Origin: Bicyclus anynana
Lineage: Eukaryota; Arthropoda; Insecta; Lepidoptera; Nymphalidae
DNA: 64,000 nt
Assembly: GCF_947172395.1 (NCBI RefSeq)
Contig: NC_069108.1
Coordinates: 3,945,501-4,009,500 of the forward strand
Reading direction: 5' to 3'
Below the pieces are notes generated by a model. It was given only the letters and a program-made list of their open reading frames with translations. It had not been told where the DNA came from and ran no database searches. The translations under genes were made by a program, and so were the position numbers. Within the stretch, counting starts at the first letter, position 1, and each line of letters begins with the position of its first letter. Positions 28,881 through 40,465 of this stretch are shown here, piece by piece.

Positions 28881-31482
28881 ATGCCAGTAGTAGGCGTTGA
28901 TGGGTGGGCACGAACTGCGCCTGTGCTCGCGGCCGCCTGCGCGTGCGACGGAAGGGCGTCGCGGTGCGTTGGCTGCGCGGCTGGCGTACGTAGTTTCAAG
29001 CCCACCAAGCTACCCGGTGCCGCGCCCGCCGCGCAGCACGCTTCAACTAGCGCCGCCCCGCCTACCACGTATGCGGGGCAGGCTGCCCGCGCATCCGCGT
29101 CGCGTCCCAGCACCTGCGCGCAGCCCGCGTCCGTTCGCGCCGCACCGCACAACTCAAGTGCGGAGCAGGCCGCCTTCGTCAACCGCGCCGCGCATGCCAC
29201 CCACGCATCGGTGCTGGAGACCGTCAACGCCACTACCGCCGCCGCCCGCGCCGCTCCGCTTACCAAAGACGAACTGGCTGCCCGTGACACCGCAGCCCGC
29301 GCGCTGCGTATGGAGTCATCCGCCACCCCGCGGCGAGCCGAGCGCCCGCGACACCGCCGCCGCCCGCGCCGCTCTGCCCATCCAAGGCGAGCAGGCCGCC
29401 CGCGACACCGCAGCCCGCGCGCTGCGTATGGAGTCATCCGCGACCGCCCGCGCCGCTCCGCCACCCCACGGCGAGCCGAGCGCCATCTGCGCCGCTCCAC
29501 AAACCCATGTGGGGCAGGCCGCCCGCGAAACCACTCAGGAGAACGTGTACTCGTATGGGTACACTACCCCTGTACACGACCGCGCCGCCCGATATTCGGA
29601 GCAGGCTGCCCGCGCTGGCGCTGCTACATACACAGTCCGCCCGGAGCAGGTATCCCACGGTATCACCGCGCGCGTACTGTCTATGCCGAGCCTCGACAGC
29701 GACGACACGCCACCGAGCGGCTTCGGAGCCGAACTAACACTCTTACCGACATCTGGTCCAGCTCCAAAACCGCCTTTAAAAATCTCGCCAGAAGTTAAAC
29801 AAAGGGTCGAAGAATTCCTGATGAACCTTTTAGCAGAAGAAGAGGCAACCTCATCGAGCGCGGAAGGAGGCCGTACGCTCTACATGGACTCCTGCCAGCT
29901 CTCGTCAGAAGAGCAACACCTCCGAGCGGCTCATGGAGCAACCCCGACCGTCGCAGGTAAAGCGGCGGTGTTGTACCAGAGACGTCCGAGGGACGACTCC
30001 GAAGATGAAGAGGAAATCGATATAGAAACTAAGCGCCAACTATATGGCCAAAGCGACCTCCTAGCTCTCCCGCCACCGCCACTCATTCCACAAGTGGACG
30101 ACCCGGTGAACCTCCAAGAGGCCACAGAAGCAGCCTATAGCCGCCCGCCCTCACCTGTTCAAATGAGCGACGACGGTTCACCATCTCGACAACAAAGGCC
30201 GCCGCCAAGGGTGTCGTACGCAGACTGCCTGGGATCTGCATCCCCTCCGAGGACCACAAATACCCACGTTACCGGTAAGCAGACAAACCAGCCAAACCCG
30301 GCACAACAAGCGCAACGGAAGCCCAGATACCCACCTCTGGTTGTGGAACACCTGCCTGACTGGGCTTTCCACTTCAGAGAGTTAAAGAAGACCCTTGGGC
30401 ACGCCCCAAATGCACGTCCATTTGGAACCGGGGTCAAATTCACCCCCATGGAGGAAATGGAGTATAGGGTAATCCAACGATACCTTTCAAACCTCGAAAA
30501 ACAGACCCGAATATCATGGTTCTCGTACTCACTGCCATCGGAAAGAGCAGTAAAAGTAGCGATCAGAGGACTACCCGCAGACACCAATCCGGAAGAAATC
30601 AAAGAAGACCTCAGTCAACAAGGCTTTGATCCTGAATACGTCAAGTGCATTAGGGCTAGGAGTGGTAGGCCCGGTTGTATATTCCTGGCCATAATGAAAA
30701 GGACACCTGACCTCACGCCCAGAATCTACGAGGTAAAAGAAATAATGTGCATGCCAGGTGTGCGCATCGAAGCGTGGCGGGGGCGAAAAGGGCCCGCCCA
30801 ATGCCAAAGGTGCCAAAAATTCAGGCATTCCTCGCACCACTGTCACAGAACACAGGCATGCGTTCGCTGCGGTGGGGAACACAGTGCGAGAAACTGCCGC
30901 CGACCCCTAGAGGAACCGGTAACGTGCGCAAATTGCGGCGGTGCTCATCCAGCGAACTACGTAGCCTGCCCAGCCTTTCAAAAAGAGGCACGAAACAAGA
31001 GGGCGGGCACCGTGGCGGCCACATCCTCCAGGCGTCCGAGAAACCAGTAAACAAAGACTCAGACGGACCAACCAGGGAGGTACGAAGAACCGAACCAGGG
31101 CTCGGCCATTCGGACCCCCGCAAATGATCCTAGGCCAAGAGCTCAGCCCAAGCCCAAGGCCAAGAAGAAGAAAAATAAGAAAAAGAAGGCCAAGGACAAG
31201 AAACCCACTGAAAAAATGGAAGAAGAGAACTATGAAAGTGACCCGGTGTTCGCTGCTGAACCCTCCACTTCCACCTCCCATCAGAACAAGCCTCCCCCGA
31301 CAACCGAGAAGACTGAGGGGCCAAATAAGACAGCCGCCAGCGAGGTATTGGTGGACAAAACTAGACTTATGCTAGTTGACACTCTATACGCCATCATATC
31401 GGCCATTCGGGAAGGGCGAGACCCGATACAGGCGATACTCGAGGCTATCATCAAAATCATAACTCCAAATGCTGCATCTTAA
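28881..31482 (+). pseudogene. LINE ORF1 (Gag-like, zinc knuckles), one frameshift and one stop
   Basis: ORF1 proteins bind the LINE RNA. ATG 28881 (MPVVGVDGWARTAP) is the likely start because the MP[VI][VI].V context recurs in the other copies. The Ala-rich N-terminus has repeats of AARDTAARALRMESSAT. The first repeat is read in one frame and the next in another because a short segment is missing near 29323, so a frameshift lies there. A pre-C2HC domain (KVAIRGLPADTNPEEI, GVRIEAWRGRKGPAQC) precedes zinc knuckles CQRCQKFRHSSHHC, CVRCGGEHSARNC and CANCGGAHPANYVAC. TAA at 31048 interrupts the frame, which then continues through a Lys-rich stretch to a natural stop at 31480-31482. Confidence 0.85.
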
Positions 31483-34064
31483 AGCTATGTATTGGAATGC
31501 CTGTGGCGTGTATCATAAGCGCACACTTTTAATTCAGCTCATCAAAGATTACAACCCTGAGGTGGTTCTAATAAATGAAACCCAACTATCCCCGACAATG
31601 AAATTCAAGGTCCCGGGCTTTTTCGTCTATAGAGAAGACGAAACCTCAGGCCAGTACCCGATTAGAGGACTGATGGTACTCATTAAGAGGAACATCCCAC
31701 ACCAGGCGCTGCCCCCAATGAAGCTCTCCAAAATGCGTGCCCTCGGGGTGGAGATCTGCATTGACAGGGTGCCTCTCAGTATCTATTCCAGCTATCGCCC
31801 ACCAGGCTGGACCTTGGATACAGCAAACGTTCTGACTCTTCTGGACTCAACCGTCCCGACCATAGCGGCGGGTGATTGGAACTGCAAGAGCCCTGCCTGG
31901 AACTCCAGTGTCACCTGCCGAAATGGAAAGAAACTTCTAGACCTAGCTGAGGACAAAGGGTTCACTGTGTCCGGACCCGATTCCCCGACTTACTTTCCGC
32001 ACCAGAGCAATTTCAGTCCTGACGTTCTGGATGTCGTGGTGCACAAAGAGGTGGGGCAGAATATGACTCTGACCGTCCTTGAGGACGAAGTCCAATCGGA
32101 CCACCAACCGGTCATAATGACCATGATGGCGACCCCTGTCAAGGCAACAACTCCTGTACGCCGGACACGTATAGATTGGGACCGTTTCAAGGCCATTCTT
32201 GACGAGGAGACCCCAAAATTCAAAATTCAAAATTCAAATTATCCCATCCACACAAGGGGGGATGTGGACAACTTCACGATGAAGATTACCAGCAGAATAC
32301 AAACTGCCATGCAGGAGGCGTCAATCCCCCTTTCCCCTGGCAAAACCTCCAAGACTCCTGGCTGTATTCGGGACATGATCAAGGAGAACAGAGCACTGAG
32401 GAAAAAGTTTCAGAGGACACGCTGCCCCACTCAAAAACAGGCTTAATCACCTAACGCAGAGGACGAAGGCGCTTCTCGACGACTTCAACTCCGAAGGCTG
32501 GGAAAGAAGATTGGACGAGGCAGAAGAGGATTGGTCATCCCTCCACAAGCTCTGCCGCGACCTCTCGACCACCCCTGAGCCTATTCGCCCCCTGATCCAC
32601 CATGATGGCGGCCCCAGATACCGGGCTTCTGACAGGGCTGACATCTTCGCGGACTATTTGGAAACACAATTCACGCCAAACGTCTCCACAACTCCCCTCC
32701 TTCATGAGGAAATGGAACGAGAGGTGAATGTGAATTTAAATGAGCAGCTGGAAAACACAACAGACCCCATCGTGATCAGCCCAGGGCTGGTCACGATGGG
32801 GTCTGTTGAAGAAGAAGAAGTCTTGGCAAAAACGAAACCCAGGAAGGCGCCAGGCGCGACCAAATACCAAATGCAGCCCTACGCCACCTCCCCCGACGCA
32901 CCATAGCAGCAATCACCCGTCTCTATAACGCCATCCTGCGCACGGGTAAATTTCCTGAAGAGTGGAAAAAGGGACTGGTGATTATGCTGCCTAAACAAGG
33001 GAAGAACACGACGGCCCCAAGCAGTTACAGGCCGATAACATTGCTGCCAACCCTATCCAAGGTGTTCGAGAAGATCTTGCTCCTGCACCTCGGACTTCAC
33101 ATAGAAGCCAGAGATGAGCAGTTCGGATTTAGGTCCGAGCACAGCACCACCCTCCAATTGTCCAGAGTACTGCACCACATTACAGCAGCACTAAACAAAA
33201 AGGAGAGCGCAGTTGCAGTATTCCTGGACATGGAAAAGGCGTTTGACAGAGTGTGGCACCCAGGCCTGCTCCACAAGCTCATCAAGTCCAACACGCCGAA
33301 GTGAATTATTAGGGTCATTGATTCCTATCTCGAAGGAAGACGGTTCATAGTGAGAGTGGAGAACGCCTTCTCAACGGAGAGACGGATGAAAGCAGGAGTA
33401 CCGCAAGGGAGCTGCCTTTCCCCAGCATTGTACTCCTGGTACACAAATGATATACCGTCTCTCCCAAATGTGACGCTGGCACTATATGCAGACGATGCCG
33501 CCTATTTGGCAACCTCACTGCACTATCGGCCGGAACATTAGTAAATTACAGCGCACCCTGGACCTTCTGGAAGACTGGCTGAAGAAGTGGCGTCTCTCCG
33601 TCAACGTCCAGAAGACCCAGGCCATTATGTTCGGAGGTTCGCGAATTTTCCCACCCCCCCTGGTATTAAATGGGCAGAGAATCCACTGGGCCAAGGAGGC
33701 CAAGTACTTGGGCGTGACCATAGACCGGAGGCTGAACATGGCATCGCACTCGAGGAAGGTCATCGCCCAAACCAAAGCGGCCACCATGCTCTTGCAACCA
33801 ATCCTGAGATCAAGACTGCCACTGCGTATGAAATGCGGGATCTACAAAACATATATTAGGTCCCGCCTGACATACGCAGCCCCAGCATGGTTTGCCCTAG
33901 CAAGCCACTCAACTAAAGAAGGTCTTAGGAGAAGGCAGTCTGTAGCCCTCCGCGGCCTTGCCCTGGTTCCAAGATTCGTGAGAAATGCAACCATAGCCAG
34001 GGACCTAAAGATCGAAAGCCTGGACGTCTCCACACCCTTGCAGGTGTGTGAGACGGATAGCTAG
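31469..34064 (+). pseudogene. LINE ORF2 (endonuclease + reverse transcriptase), disrupted
   Basis: The apurinic-type endonuclease shows WNACGVYHKR, LINETQL, AAGDWNCKSPAWNS and SDHQPVI. The RT shows KPRKAPGA, YRPITLLPTLSKVFEKILL, FLDMEKAFDRVWH, GVPQGSCLSPALY and the catalytic YADD. Frame changes occur near 32425, 32850-32876 and 33530; TGA at 33302 replaces the Trp expected in TPK-W-IIRV. A near-perfect inverted duplication at 32761-32805 adds extra residues after SPGLV. The C-terminal end is missing at 34064. It cannot make a full enzyme. Confidence 0.88.
32761..32805. repeat. Near-perfect hairpin inside LINE ORF2
   Basis: The 22-base arms CAGACCCCATCGTGATCAGC.. and ..GCTGGTCACGATGGGGTCTG pair with one mismatch around a single base. 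The normal protein order SPGLV then EEVL is interrupted, so the right arm looks like an inverted duplication of the left. Confidence 0.9.
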
Positions 34065-34568
34065 TACGTAGTTCGATGCTCCTTACTTCTTCTTGCGAGC
34101 TCACCATGCCGGTTATAGGCGTGGACTGGCGGGTTTGCATTACGCTCGTGCGTGATGTCGCAGCATCTCGCTTGCTCGTGCGCTGCGCGAGCGAGACGGG
34201 CTCAGAGCGGGCGGCCGCGGCGGTTTGGCGAGGCGGGGAGGTGCGGGGAATCTGAGATGGAGTGCGGGGGTCTCGTTCTCGCGGTGCAGTGACTACTTTC
34301 TCTCTGTGCTTCGTCCCGAGCTATCTGAGGACGCGCTGGACGTCGAGCGGCATCTAGTCGTCGGTAGGGACGGAGCTTTCTTGTCCTTTGATGGCTCCAT
34401 TTAGGACTTGGTGGGTCCAATTGTGGGACCTTGCACTATCGCGGCTGACCGCCTGACAGCGGTTCACAGAGTCTAGTTCCTCGATACGGAAATGGTCCGG
34501 TTCCTGACGTACCGAGGAGCGTTTGTAATTTGTCTTAGGGCGTTCGCTTGCTGGGCTCTTAACAGTTT

Positions 34569-34600
34569 CTTGGTACTCTCACTTGCGAGAGAGTACCAAG
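34569..34600. repeat. Perfect 12-bp stem hairpin
   Basis: CTTGGTACTCTC and GAGAGTACCAAG flank an 8-base loop, at the end of a 5'-UTR-like LINE module. Confidence 0.85.
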
Positions 34601-34879
34601 GAGAGGCAGGAACTAACATAAGTTTTGCACGTTCCAATTTTGGCGCGGAGAGGTAACTTTGAGTTGAGTACCGGCTTCATGAGGTGCATGGCAGTTCCGG
34701 CCTTTTTTGCTGTGTTTTTCACGTGCGTCTACATTGTGAGATTTCGGTCTACGGTCACACCTTGGTACGGACGTCGGTGCCCATGGTATGTCCTCTTCCT
34801 GGAATCTCAGTTGCGGGGGCAGAAGGTAGCCTCCCGCCACCATTGCTCGAGTTATCTTAGTGTTTCTTAGTAGCAGCAC

Positions 34880-35065
34880 CTTTAACGTCTTTGAGATGGA
34901 AGAGAGGAGTGTGATTGGTCGGTAGCTATCGGCTTTCCTAGGGTTTTCCCTGGTTTAGGGATGGTGATGATGATGATGATAATGGCCACATCTCAATATT
35001 CCATTAAATAGCCTCGTCAGTGCAGCTATAGGTTTCTTCGAGAGGTAGCGTAGAGCCGAATTTGG
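34880..35065 (-). pseudogene. LINE RT fragment
   Basis: The minus strand encodes ALRYLSKKPIAALTRLFNG, then a GAT microsatellite (34964-34982), then KADSYRPITLLSSISKT. These are conserved early RT blocks. It directly follows the ORF1 fragment. Confidence 0.75.
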
Positions 35066-35896
35066 CTTGGCGCGGCGGCTGTGGGGGCACTTTAGGTTGC
35101 CTCCTGGGGGCCTGCCTGCTCTTCTTGTTTTTGTTTTTAGGTTGTGGCGGGGGTCCTCTTGGGGTGGGATCGTCGGCCGGAGTACAAATATATGAGCCCT
35201 CGGCTTTGGTGGGTGCCTCGTCGACTCCCAGCCGCGTTTGTGAGCGGGCTGGACGGGCATCTTTGGTGGTGGTGGTCTGCGTTACAGTGCCCGCCCTTTT
35301 GTTCTGGGCCTCCTTCCGGAACACAGGGCAGGACACGCTGTTGGCAGTGCGGTCCACCACAGTTGGCACTTGCGGCGGGCTTCTCGCGTGGGCGGGGGCA
35401 TTCGTGGGCGTTGTGCTCTCCTCCACAACGCACGCACGCCTGTCTTCTGTGGGAGCTGTGCCGGAACAGCTGGCATCTGTGACATTGCGCGGACCCCTTC
35501 TGCTCGCGCCATGACTCAATGCGCACGCCCGGCATGCACAGCAGCTCCGTCACTTCATAAATCGCGGGTGTCAAGTCGGCGGTCCTCTTCATTGCATTAT
35601 TGCATGCATATTGCAAAGAATATGCACCCTGGACGGCTTTTGCGGGTTCTGATTGGTCGGACTAGCTCAGGCTCGAAGCCCAGGTTGCGAAGCTCCTCTT
35701 CAATCTCTTCTGGCTGGGTGTTCACTGGAACACCCCGGATTGCAATTTTTAAACTCCTTTCTTTCTTCTTGGAGGAGGGAGTATGAGAACCAGGAGATTC
35801 GTTACGTCTTCTCCAGTTCTGAGACCGGGTGAACTTGATACCCCTCCCGAAAGGCCTCGCGTTAGGGACCTTGCCCAGTTTTGTCTTCAACTAAGC
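35066..35896 (-). pseudogene. LINE ORF1 fragment (pre-C2HC and zinc knuckles)
   Basis: The minus strand reads KTKLGKVPNARPFGRGIKF, then LKIAIRGVPVNTQPEEIEE, CMPGVRIESWREQKGSAQC and CVRCGGEHNAHEC, with frame changes between them. It is homologous to ORF1 of the forward copy (for example NARPFGTGVKF). The Ala-rich N-terminus is absent. Confidence 0.82.
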
Positions 35897-36895
35897 CTCA
35901 GGGAATCTTCCAGTACGCACGACAGCGTTGCACAGGCGGCTATCGTGCGTCGCGGGAGGTGGCGAAGCGCTTTGTTTGGTATCTTGTCAGCCCCTGGCGC
36001 CTTCCTAGGCTTCGCTTTCTGGAGCATCTCTTGCACCAGTCCCGGGGAGAACACCACAGGGTCTTCCGAATCGGGAATGGGTTCCATGAGTTTCTCTGCG
36101 GCGTCTAATTCCATCTTTGCGTGGAGACTGGGGTGTGCCGATGCAAACGGCTTGAATTGCTCAGCCAGGTGATCGGCGAAGATGGCTGCTCTGTCGGCCG
36201 CTCGGCATCTTAAGTCACCGTCGGGGCTTATAAGGGATCTGATTGACTAAGGTGCTTCAGCTAGTGTTCGCCAGTTGTCCAGCTAGTGTTCGCCACAGTT
36301 TGTGGAGGGATGACATAATTATCTCCGTCTGCTTCGTCGATTCTGTGCTCCCAGGATTCCGAGTCGAGATCGTCCAGCAGTGTCTTCACCTTCTCGGCCA
36401 GCTTTACGACTTGAGTCTTGTAGAGAGGGTAGCGCGTCTGCATGAACTTTCTTCGGAGGTCTCTTTTCTTGATTATTAGCTGCTTTATATGATGAGGCAG
36501 CTTTGGATTTTGTTTTGGAGGAATCGGGACTGTAGCGTTTTTCATGGCATTTTGGATGCGGTTCGTTATTTCCACTGTGAAGGCGTCTTCTTCTGTTGGC
36601 GTGCGGATTGGTCTGTTAGGCGTATCGTTTTCCAGATCCTGCTTGAAGCGGTTCCAATCAGTGCGGCTCCGAGGCGTGTGACGAGCCGCTCTAACTGGGC
36701 TCGCTTGGAGGACTGCCATAACTGGTTGGTGGGGTCGCTTGGAGGACTGCCATAACTGGTTGGTGGTCCAGAACCTCGTCGTCCAAGACTTCCAGCGTGA
36801 TGGGAGTTTCTACCCCATTGTGTACCACTGTGTCTAGGACGTCAGGGTTATGAGCTGCGTTGTACGGGAAGTAGGTCGGTGATGTTGGTCCAGAA
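35897..36895 (-). pseudogene. LINE ORF2 fragment (endonuclease end to RT start)
   Basis: The minus strand begins SPTYFPYNAAHNPDVLDTVV and ..DDEVLDHQPV, the endonuclease C-half. It continues RSRTDWNRFKQDLEN, RRKFMQTRYPLYK, SLISPDGDLRCRAADRAAIF and QKAKPRKAPGADKIPNKALR, with frameshifts. It stops at GRFPEA, where ORF1 sequence starts at once. Confidence 0.82.
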
Positions 36896-37596
36896 AACTC
36901 TCTCTCTTCAGAAAGCTCTTCCTATGCTCGCGGGGGATGCGATGAGCGCGAGAGATAACTCAGTATCTCTCGGACTCATTCGCCGCGCGAGCGAGACGGG
37001 CTCTGCGTGGGCGACCGTGGGTGTGAGGCGCGGGGAAACTGAGACGGGGTGCGGGGTGCATCCGTCTCGTTCTCACCGCGCAGTGAGATCTTCCTCTCAG
37101 TGCTTCGTCCCGATCTATCTGCGGACGCGCTGGACGTCGAGCGGCGTCTAGTCGTCGATCGGGACGGGGTTTTCTTGAGCTCAGCCTGGGTCGTGCTACA
37201 CCAGGCTGTGCTTTCCGCGGAAATGCGCGATGCGGCGCGGACGGTTTATGCCGTAGGCTCAGCCCAAGCTGGACCGGGCCCGCGGGCGATGTCGGGTCGA
37301 GTTTACAAAATCTGTAGTCTTTTTTCTCACAAACCCGTATGAGTCTGGGGGTATGCACGATCGAGGCTTGCCTCCTGCGTGCGGTTTTCAGTCGCACGTC
37401 ATTACTATGGCGCGGTCGTTGGATGTGCCCCCGGATGGGGGCGTTAGTGGTACTCCTTTTCATATGTTCTTTGTCTTCTTCCTCTCATTGGATTTTAGTG
37501 AAGTAGCCTGGGTGGCAACCTCAACATGTAGCCTCATTGGGTGGTGATTAGTGCCTGTCTTTTGGCCACATTCACAGACAATCTCAATTTTTCTTG

Positions 37597-38165
37597 TCAT
37601 TCTGGTAGAGCATCGAGTGTACGTTGCAGTTTCATGACGGCGTGCGCATGAATTATTGACGCGGTAATGTACGCCACGTCATCTGCGTACAGCGCTAGTG
37701 TCGTGCCTGATAGAGCTGGGATGTCGTCTGTGAATGCGGCGTATAATACTGTCGACAGACAGCTGCCTTGTGGGACGCCGACTGTTATTTTATATTCTTC
37801 AGAGATCTCTCCGTCCGTTTTGACCCTGAATTTCCTGTTTGTGAGGAAGGATTTCACTATTTTCATTATGCTCTTCGGAATGTTGGCCTTCACTAGTTTG
37901 TAGAGCAGGCCCTCGTGCCATACGCGGTCGAAGGCCTTTTCCATATCTAGGAAGGCCGCTATGGTAGTTTCCTTTTTGTTCACGGCGGTGGCGACGAGGT
38001 GCAGAACTCTTGCGCGCTGTAGAGTGGTGCTATGTTGCGCCCGGAACCCAAACTTCCGGTCTGAGCGTAACATAGCGCGACAGTTGCTGCAGGAGTAGCA
38101 CCTCGAACACCTTGGACGTGGTTGGGAGGAGAGTTATAGGCCTATAACTTTGCTCAATTCCTAGC
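37597..38165 (-). pseudogene. LINE RT fragment (palm to YADD)
   Basis: The minus strand carries PITLLPTTSKVFEVLLLQ, FLDMEKAFDRVWHEGLLYKL, GVPQGSCLSTVLYAAFTDDI and LALYADDVAYITAS. One frame is open for 158 codons (38073-37597). It differs clearly from the forward copy, so it derives from another insertion or subfamily. Confidence 0.85.
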
Positions 38166-38990
38166 ATTGTTCAATTCCTCTTCTGAGGGCAGTGAGGTTC
38201 CTTCATTTTCAAGTCACCTTTGCCTTGCTTGTAGCGTACCCTAGCGGCGAATAGTAAATTCGACTACACTATGGTCCTTGGAGAGAATCGAAGGCTATCT
38301 GGGTTGTCCGGCAGCATGTATGGGTGGTCGGGACTTCTAAGTGCGCGCGAACTGCGCCTGTGCTCGCGGCGGTCCACGCGTGCGACGGGAGGGCGTCGCT
38401 GTGCGTGTGGCGTACGTAGCTCGCTGCTTTCTTCTTGTTCTGTACCCACCATGCCAATAGTAAGTGTCGGCTGGTGGGTTTGTGCTGCGCTCGTACCCTG
38501 GTACGGCGCAAGGAACTCCGCGGAGGTGCGCGGCGGTTGGGGGCGGCGCAACTCTCCCTATGGTATTGCCCGGATGTTACTTGACACTTATAGCGGGCGG
38601 CGGGAGGGTCGAAGTAGTCCTCCCTACGGTACTGCAGGTTACCTCTAGTACGGCGCGGGCGGCAGGGGGCGCGACAGGCGTGCGAGATGACGCAGCATCT
38701 CTCTTACTCGTACGCTGCGCGAGCGAGACAGCTTGAGCTCAGCCCAAGCTGGACCGGGCCCGCGGGTGATGTCGGGTCGGGTTTGTTATATCAAACCCGC
38801 CGGACAATCTTGGCGCGCACGATCGACCCGTGCGAGCGAAACGGTTTGTGAATTAAACGAAACGTATACGCATGCGTGCAAGGAGCATATCCGTTTGCAA
38901 AATCGCGCACGTTAGGCCCGTGCGAGCGAGACGGAAGATTTCGATACTGTATCGGAAACGACGTGCTACCTTCGGCTCCCCTACTATGTA

Positions 38991-40226
38991 GTAGTTAGTT
39001 TAAATAAATAAATAAAAAAGCCGTTTATTTCTTCTTATTTACAATTAATTTTGTAAATTAATAAGTATTTTAATTTGTTAATTGATAAATTAAGTAATTT
39101 TACAATTTTAAAATGTTTATTTATTATATCTTCCCTTTTATTTAAAAGACGAACCCTTGACGGTGAAGGCCTCCTCCAGGTAGTTAGTATACCTAAGCAA
39201 TAAATGAAATGTATCTATGTAATATGTAAGTATAGATGTTCCATTTTTATGGTTACGTAGTCCACAAGGAATAGTTTAAGAAGAATTTGTTTAATTTACT
39301 GATACTTTTATTTTGTAGTCAACATACGAGTAATCATCAACTGTTGGTCTAAAACCTAAATGATATTCTAACACCAGCTGTGCCTACTATGTACCTATCT
39401 ATCTAATATTATAAAATCAATAAAGAAAAAATCATAAATGTTAATAAGGTATTTATTAATAAGACATTATAATTAATAAGACGTTATAATTGTATGACAC
39501 AATAATACATAAATATGTTAATAAGACTAATTAATTTATTCCTATTACAATACAGCCTAACAAATAGAGCATGATACTCTGTTTATTCATGTCCCAATTC
39601 CCACGCATAAGTAGCAGAGCATGGTATTGAATATTCCTATGCCTGATGAGTCTCCAAACAGTGACGTCATACGCTGTTGCCCAATCTGTTCACACACCGC
39701 TCTACTGGAGGAGGACTATTGTCCTTTCGAGTAACGTGACGACACAACATCTCTGCCTGCTTCCCACTCGGGCAGGAAACTCAGCGTACGATGGAGCGCC
39801 GAGTATACAATCAAAAGTTATTGACAACATTACAGACAGATTAATTAAATTTAATACCATCTGTCACCTGCAGCTAAGTCCGAAATTAAGTTTTTACAAA
39901 TCCAGCGGGAATTAAAAATAACCCCCTCTATCCTCCAGTGAAAGTTTCATTAAAATTGGTTCAGCCATAGCAAAAATTTGCCCATACAAACAGAGATTCT
40001 TAATTCCAGTCAGACAGAAATTTCAATTTAATTCATATGTATTTGTATGAAGATTGATAGCAAAGGTGTTTGCTGAATCAGCTAGTTAGTTAGCCAGTCC
40101 ACTGAAGTGGAGTGAGGCAGCGGAGCCAAGAAACGGAGAATATAGTGTGGCACGAAACCTCCTCTCCTCTTAAGTGGTCAGGGACTTGCGAGCTAGTTCA
40201 AGCTGGCCTATTATAGTCTTTGACAA
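38991..40226. other. Intergenic, AT-rich
   Basis: The sequence falls sharply from GC-rich LINE to AT-rich spacer at about 39000. No gene is recognised. A segment at 39935-39990 (CCAGTGAAAGTTTCATTAAA) resembles 49335-49375, so old repeat material is present. Confidence 0.5.
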
Positions 40227-40465
40227 CCTCCGTGGCGCAGCGGTATGCGCGTTGGATATACATGACAGGTCGAGGTAGGTTCGATCCCCGGCAGGGCCGA
40301 TTGATGTTTTCTTAATTGGTCGAGGTCTGGCTGGTGGGAGGCTTCGGCCATGGCTAGTTACCCTACCGACAAAGACATACCGCCAAACGGTTTAGCGTTC
40401 CGGTACGATGTCGTGTAGAAACCGAAAGGGGTGTGGATTTTCATCCTCCTCCTAACAAGTTATAT
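40227..40465 (+). mobile_element. SINE family A, 3'-truncated
   Basis: Head CCTCCGTGGCGCAGCGGTAT, B box GGTTCGATCCCCGG, body to TCCTCCTAACAAGTTA, where it breaks off. Confidence 0.85.

Larger units (their letters stand above)
28650..34064 (+). mobile_element. Jockey-clade LINE, near full length, inactivated
   Basis: This GC-rich block contains a 5' UTR with two diverged monomers about 150 bp apart (CGAACTGCGC at 28761 and 28911), ORF1 with Ala-rich repeats, a pre-C2HC domain and zinc knuckles, and ORF2 with endonuclease and reverse transcriptase. ORF1 and ORF2 overlap by 14 bases (31469-31482). ORF1 has one frameshift and one nonsense codon; ORF2 has three frameshifts and one nonsense codon. 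The 3' end is cut at about 34064, where a 5'-UTR-like module of another copy begins. The pre-C2HC plus CCHC layout places it in the Jockey clade. Confidence 0.9.
34065..38990. mobile_element. Rearranged mosaic of Jockey-clade LINE fragments
   Basis: GC-rich 5'-UTR-like modules (34065-34440, 36960-37345, 38270-38950) alternate with minus-strand coding fragments. Reading the minus strand from high to low coordinates gives RT C-half (38165-37597), endonuclease C-half into RT (36895-35897), ORF1 (35896-35066), then RT (35065-34880). Shared module sequence includes GCGCTGGACGTCGAGCGGC and GCGAGCGAGACGGGCTC. Short tandem duplications are visible at 36255-36295 and 36695-36765. This is several truncated copies joined, not one element. 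Confidence 0.8.

Noticed and set aside
28682..29500. 272-codon Ala/Arg-rich minus-strand ORF over LINE ORF1
   Set aside because: It is a shadow of the GC-rich Ala repeats on the plus strand with no conserved features.
35062..36172. Plus-strand ORFs of 112-150 codons over the LINE mosaic
   Set aside because: They are shadows of minus-strand ORF1 and ORF2 fragments.
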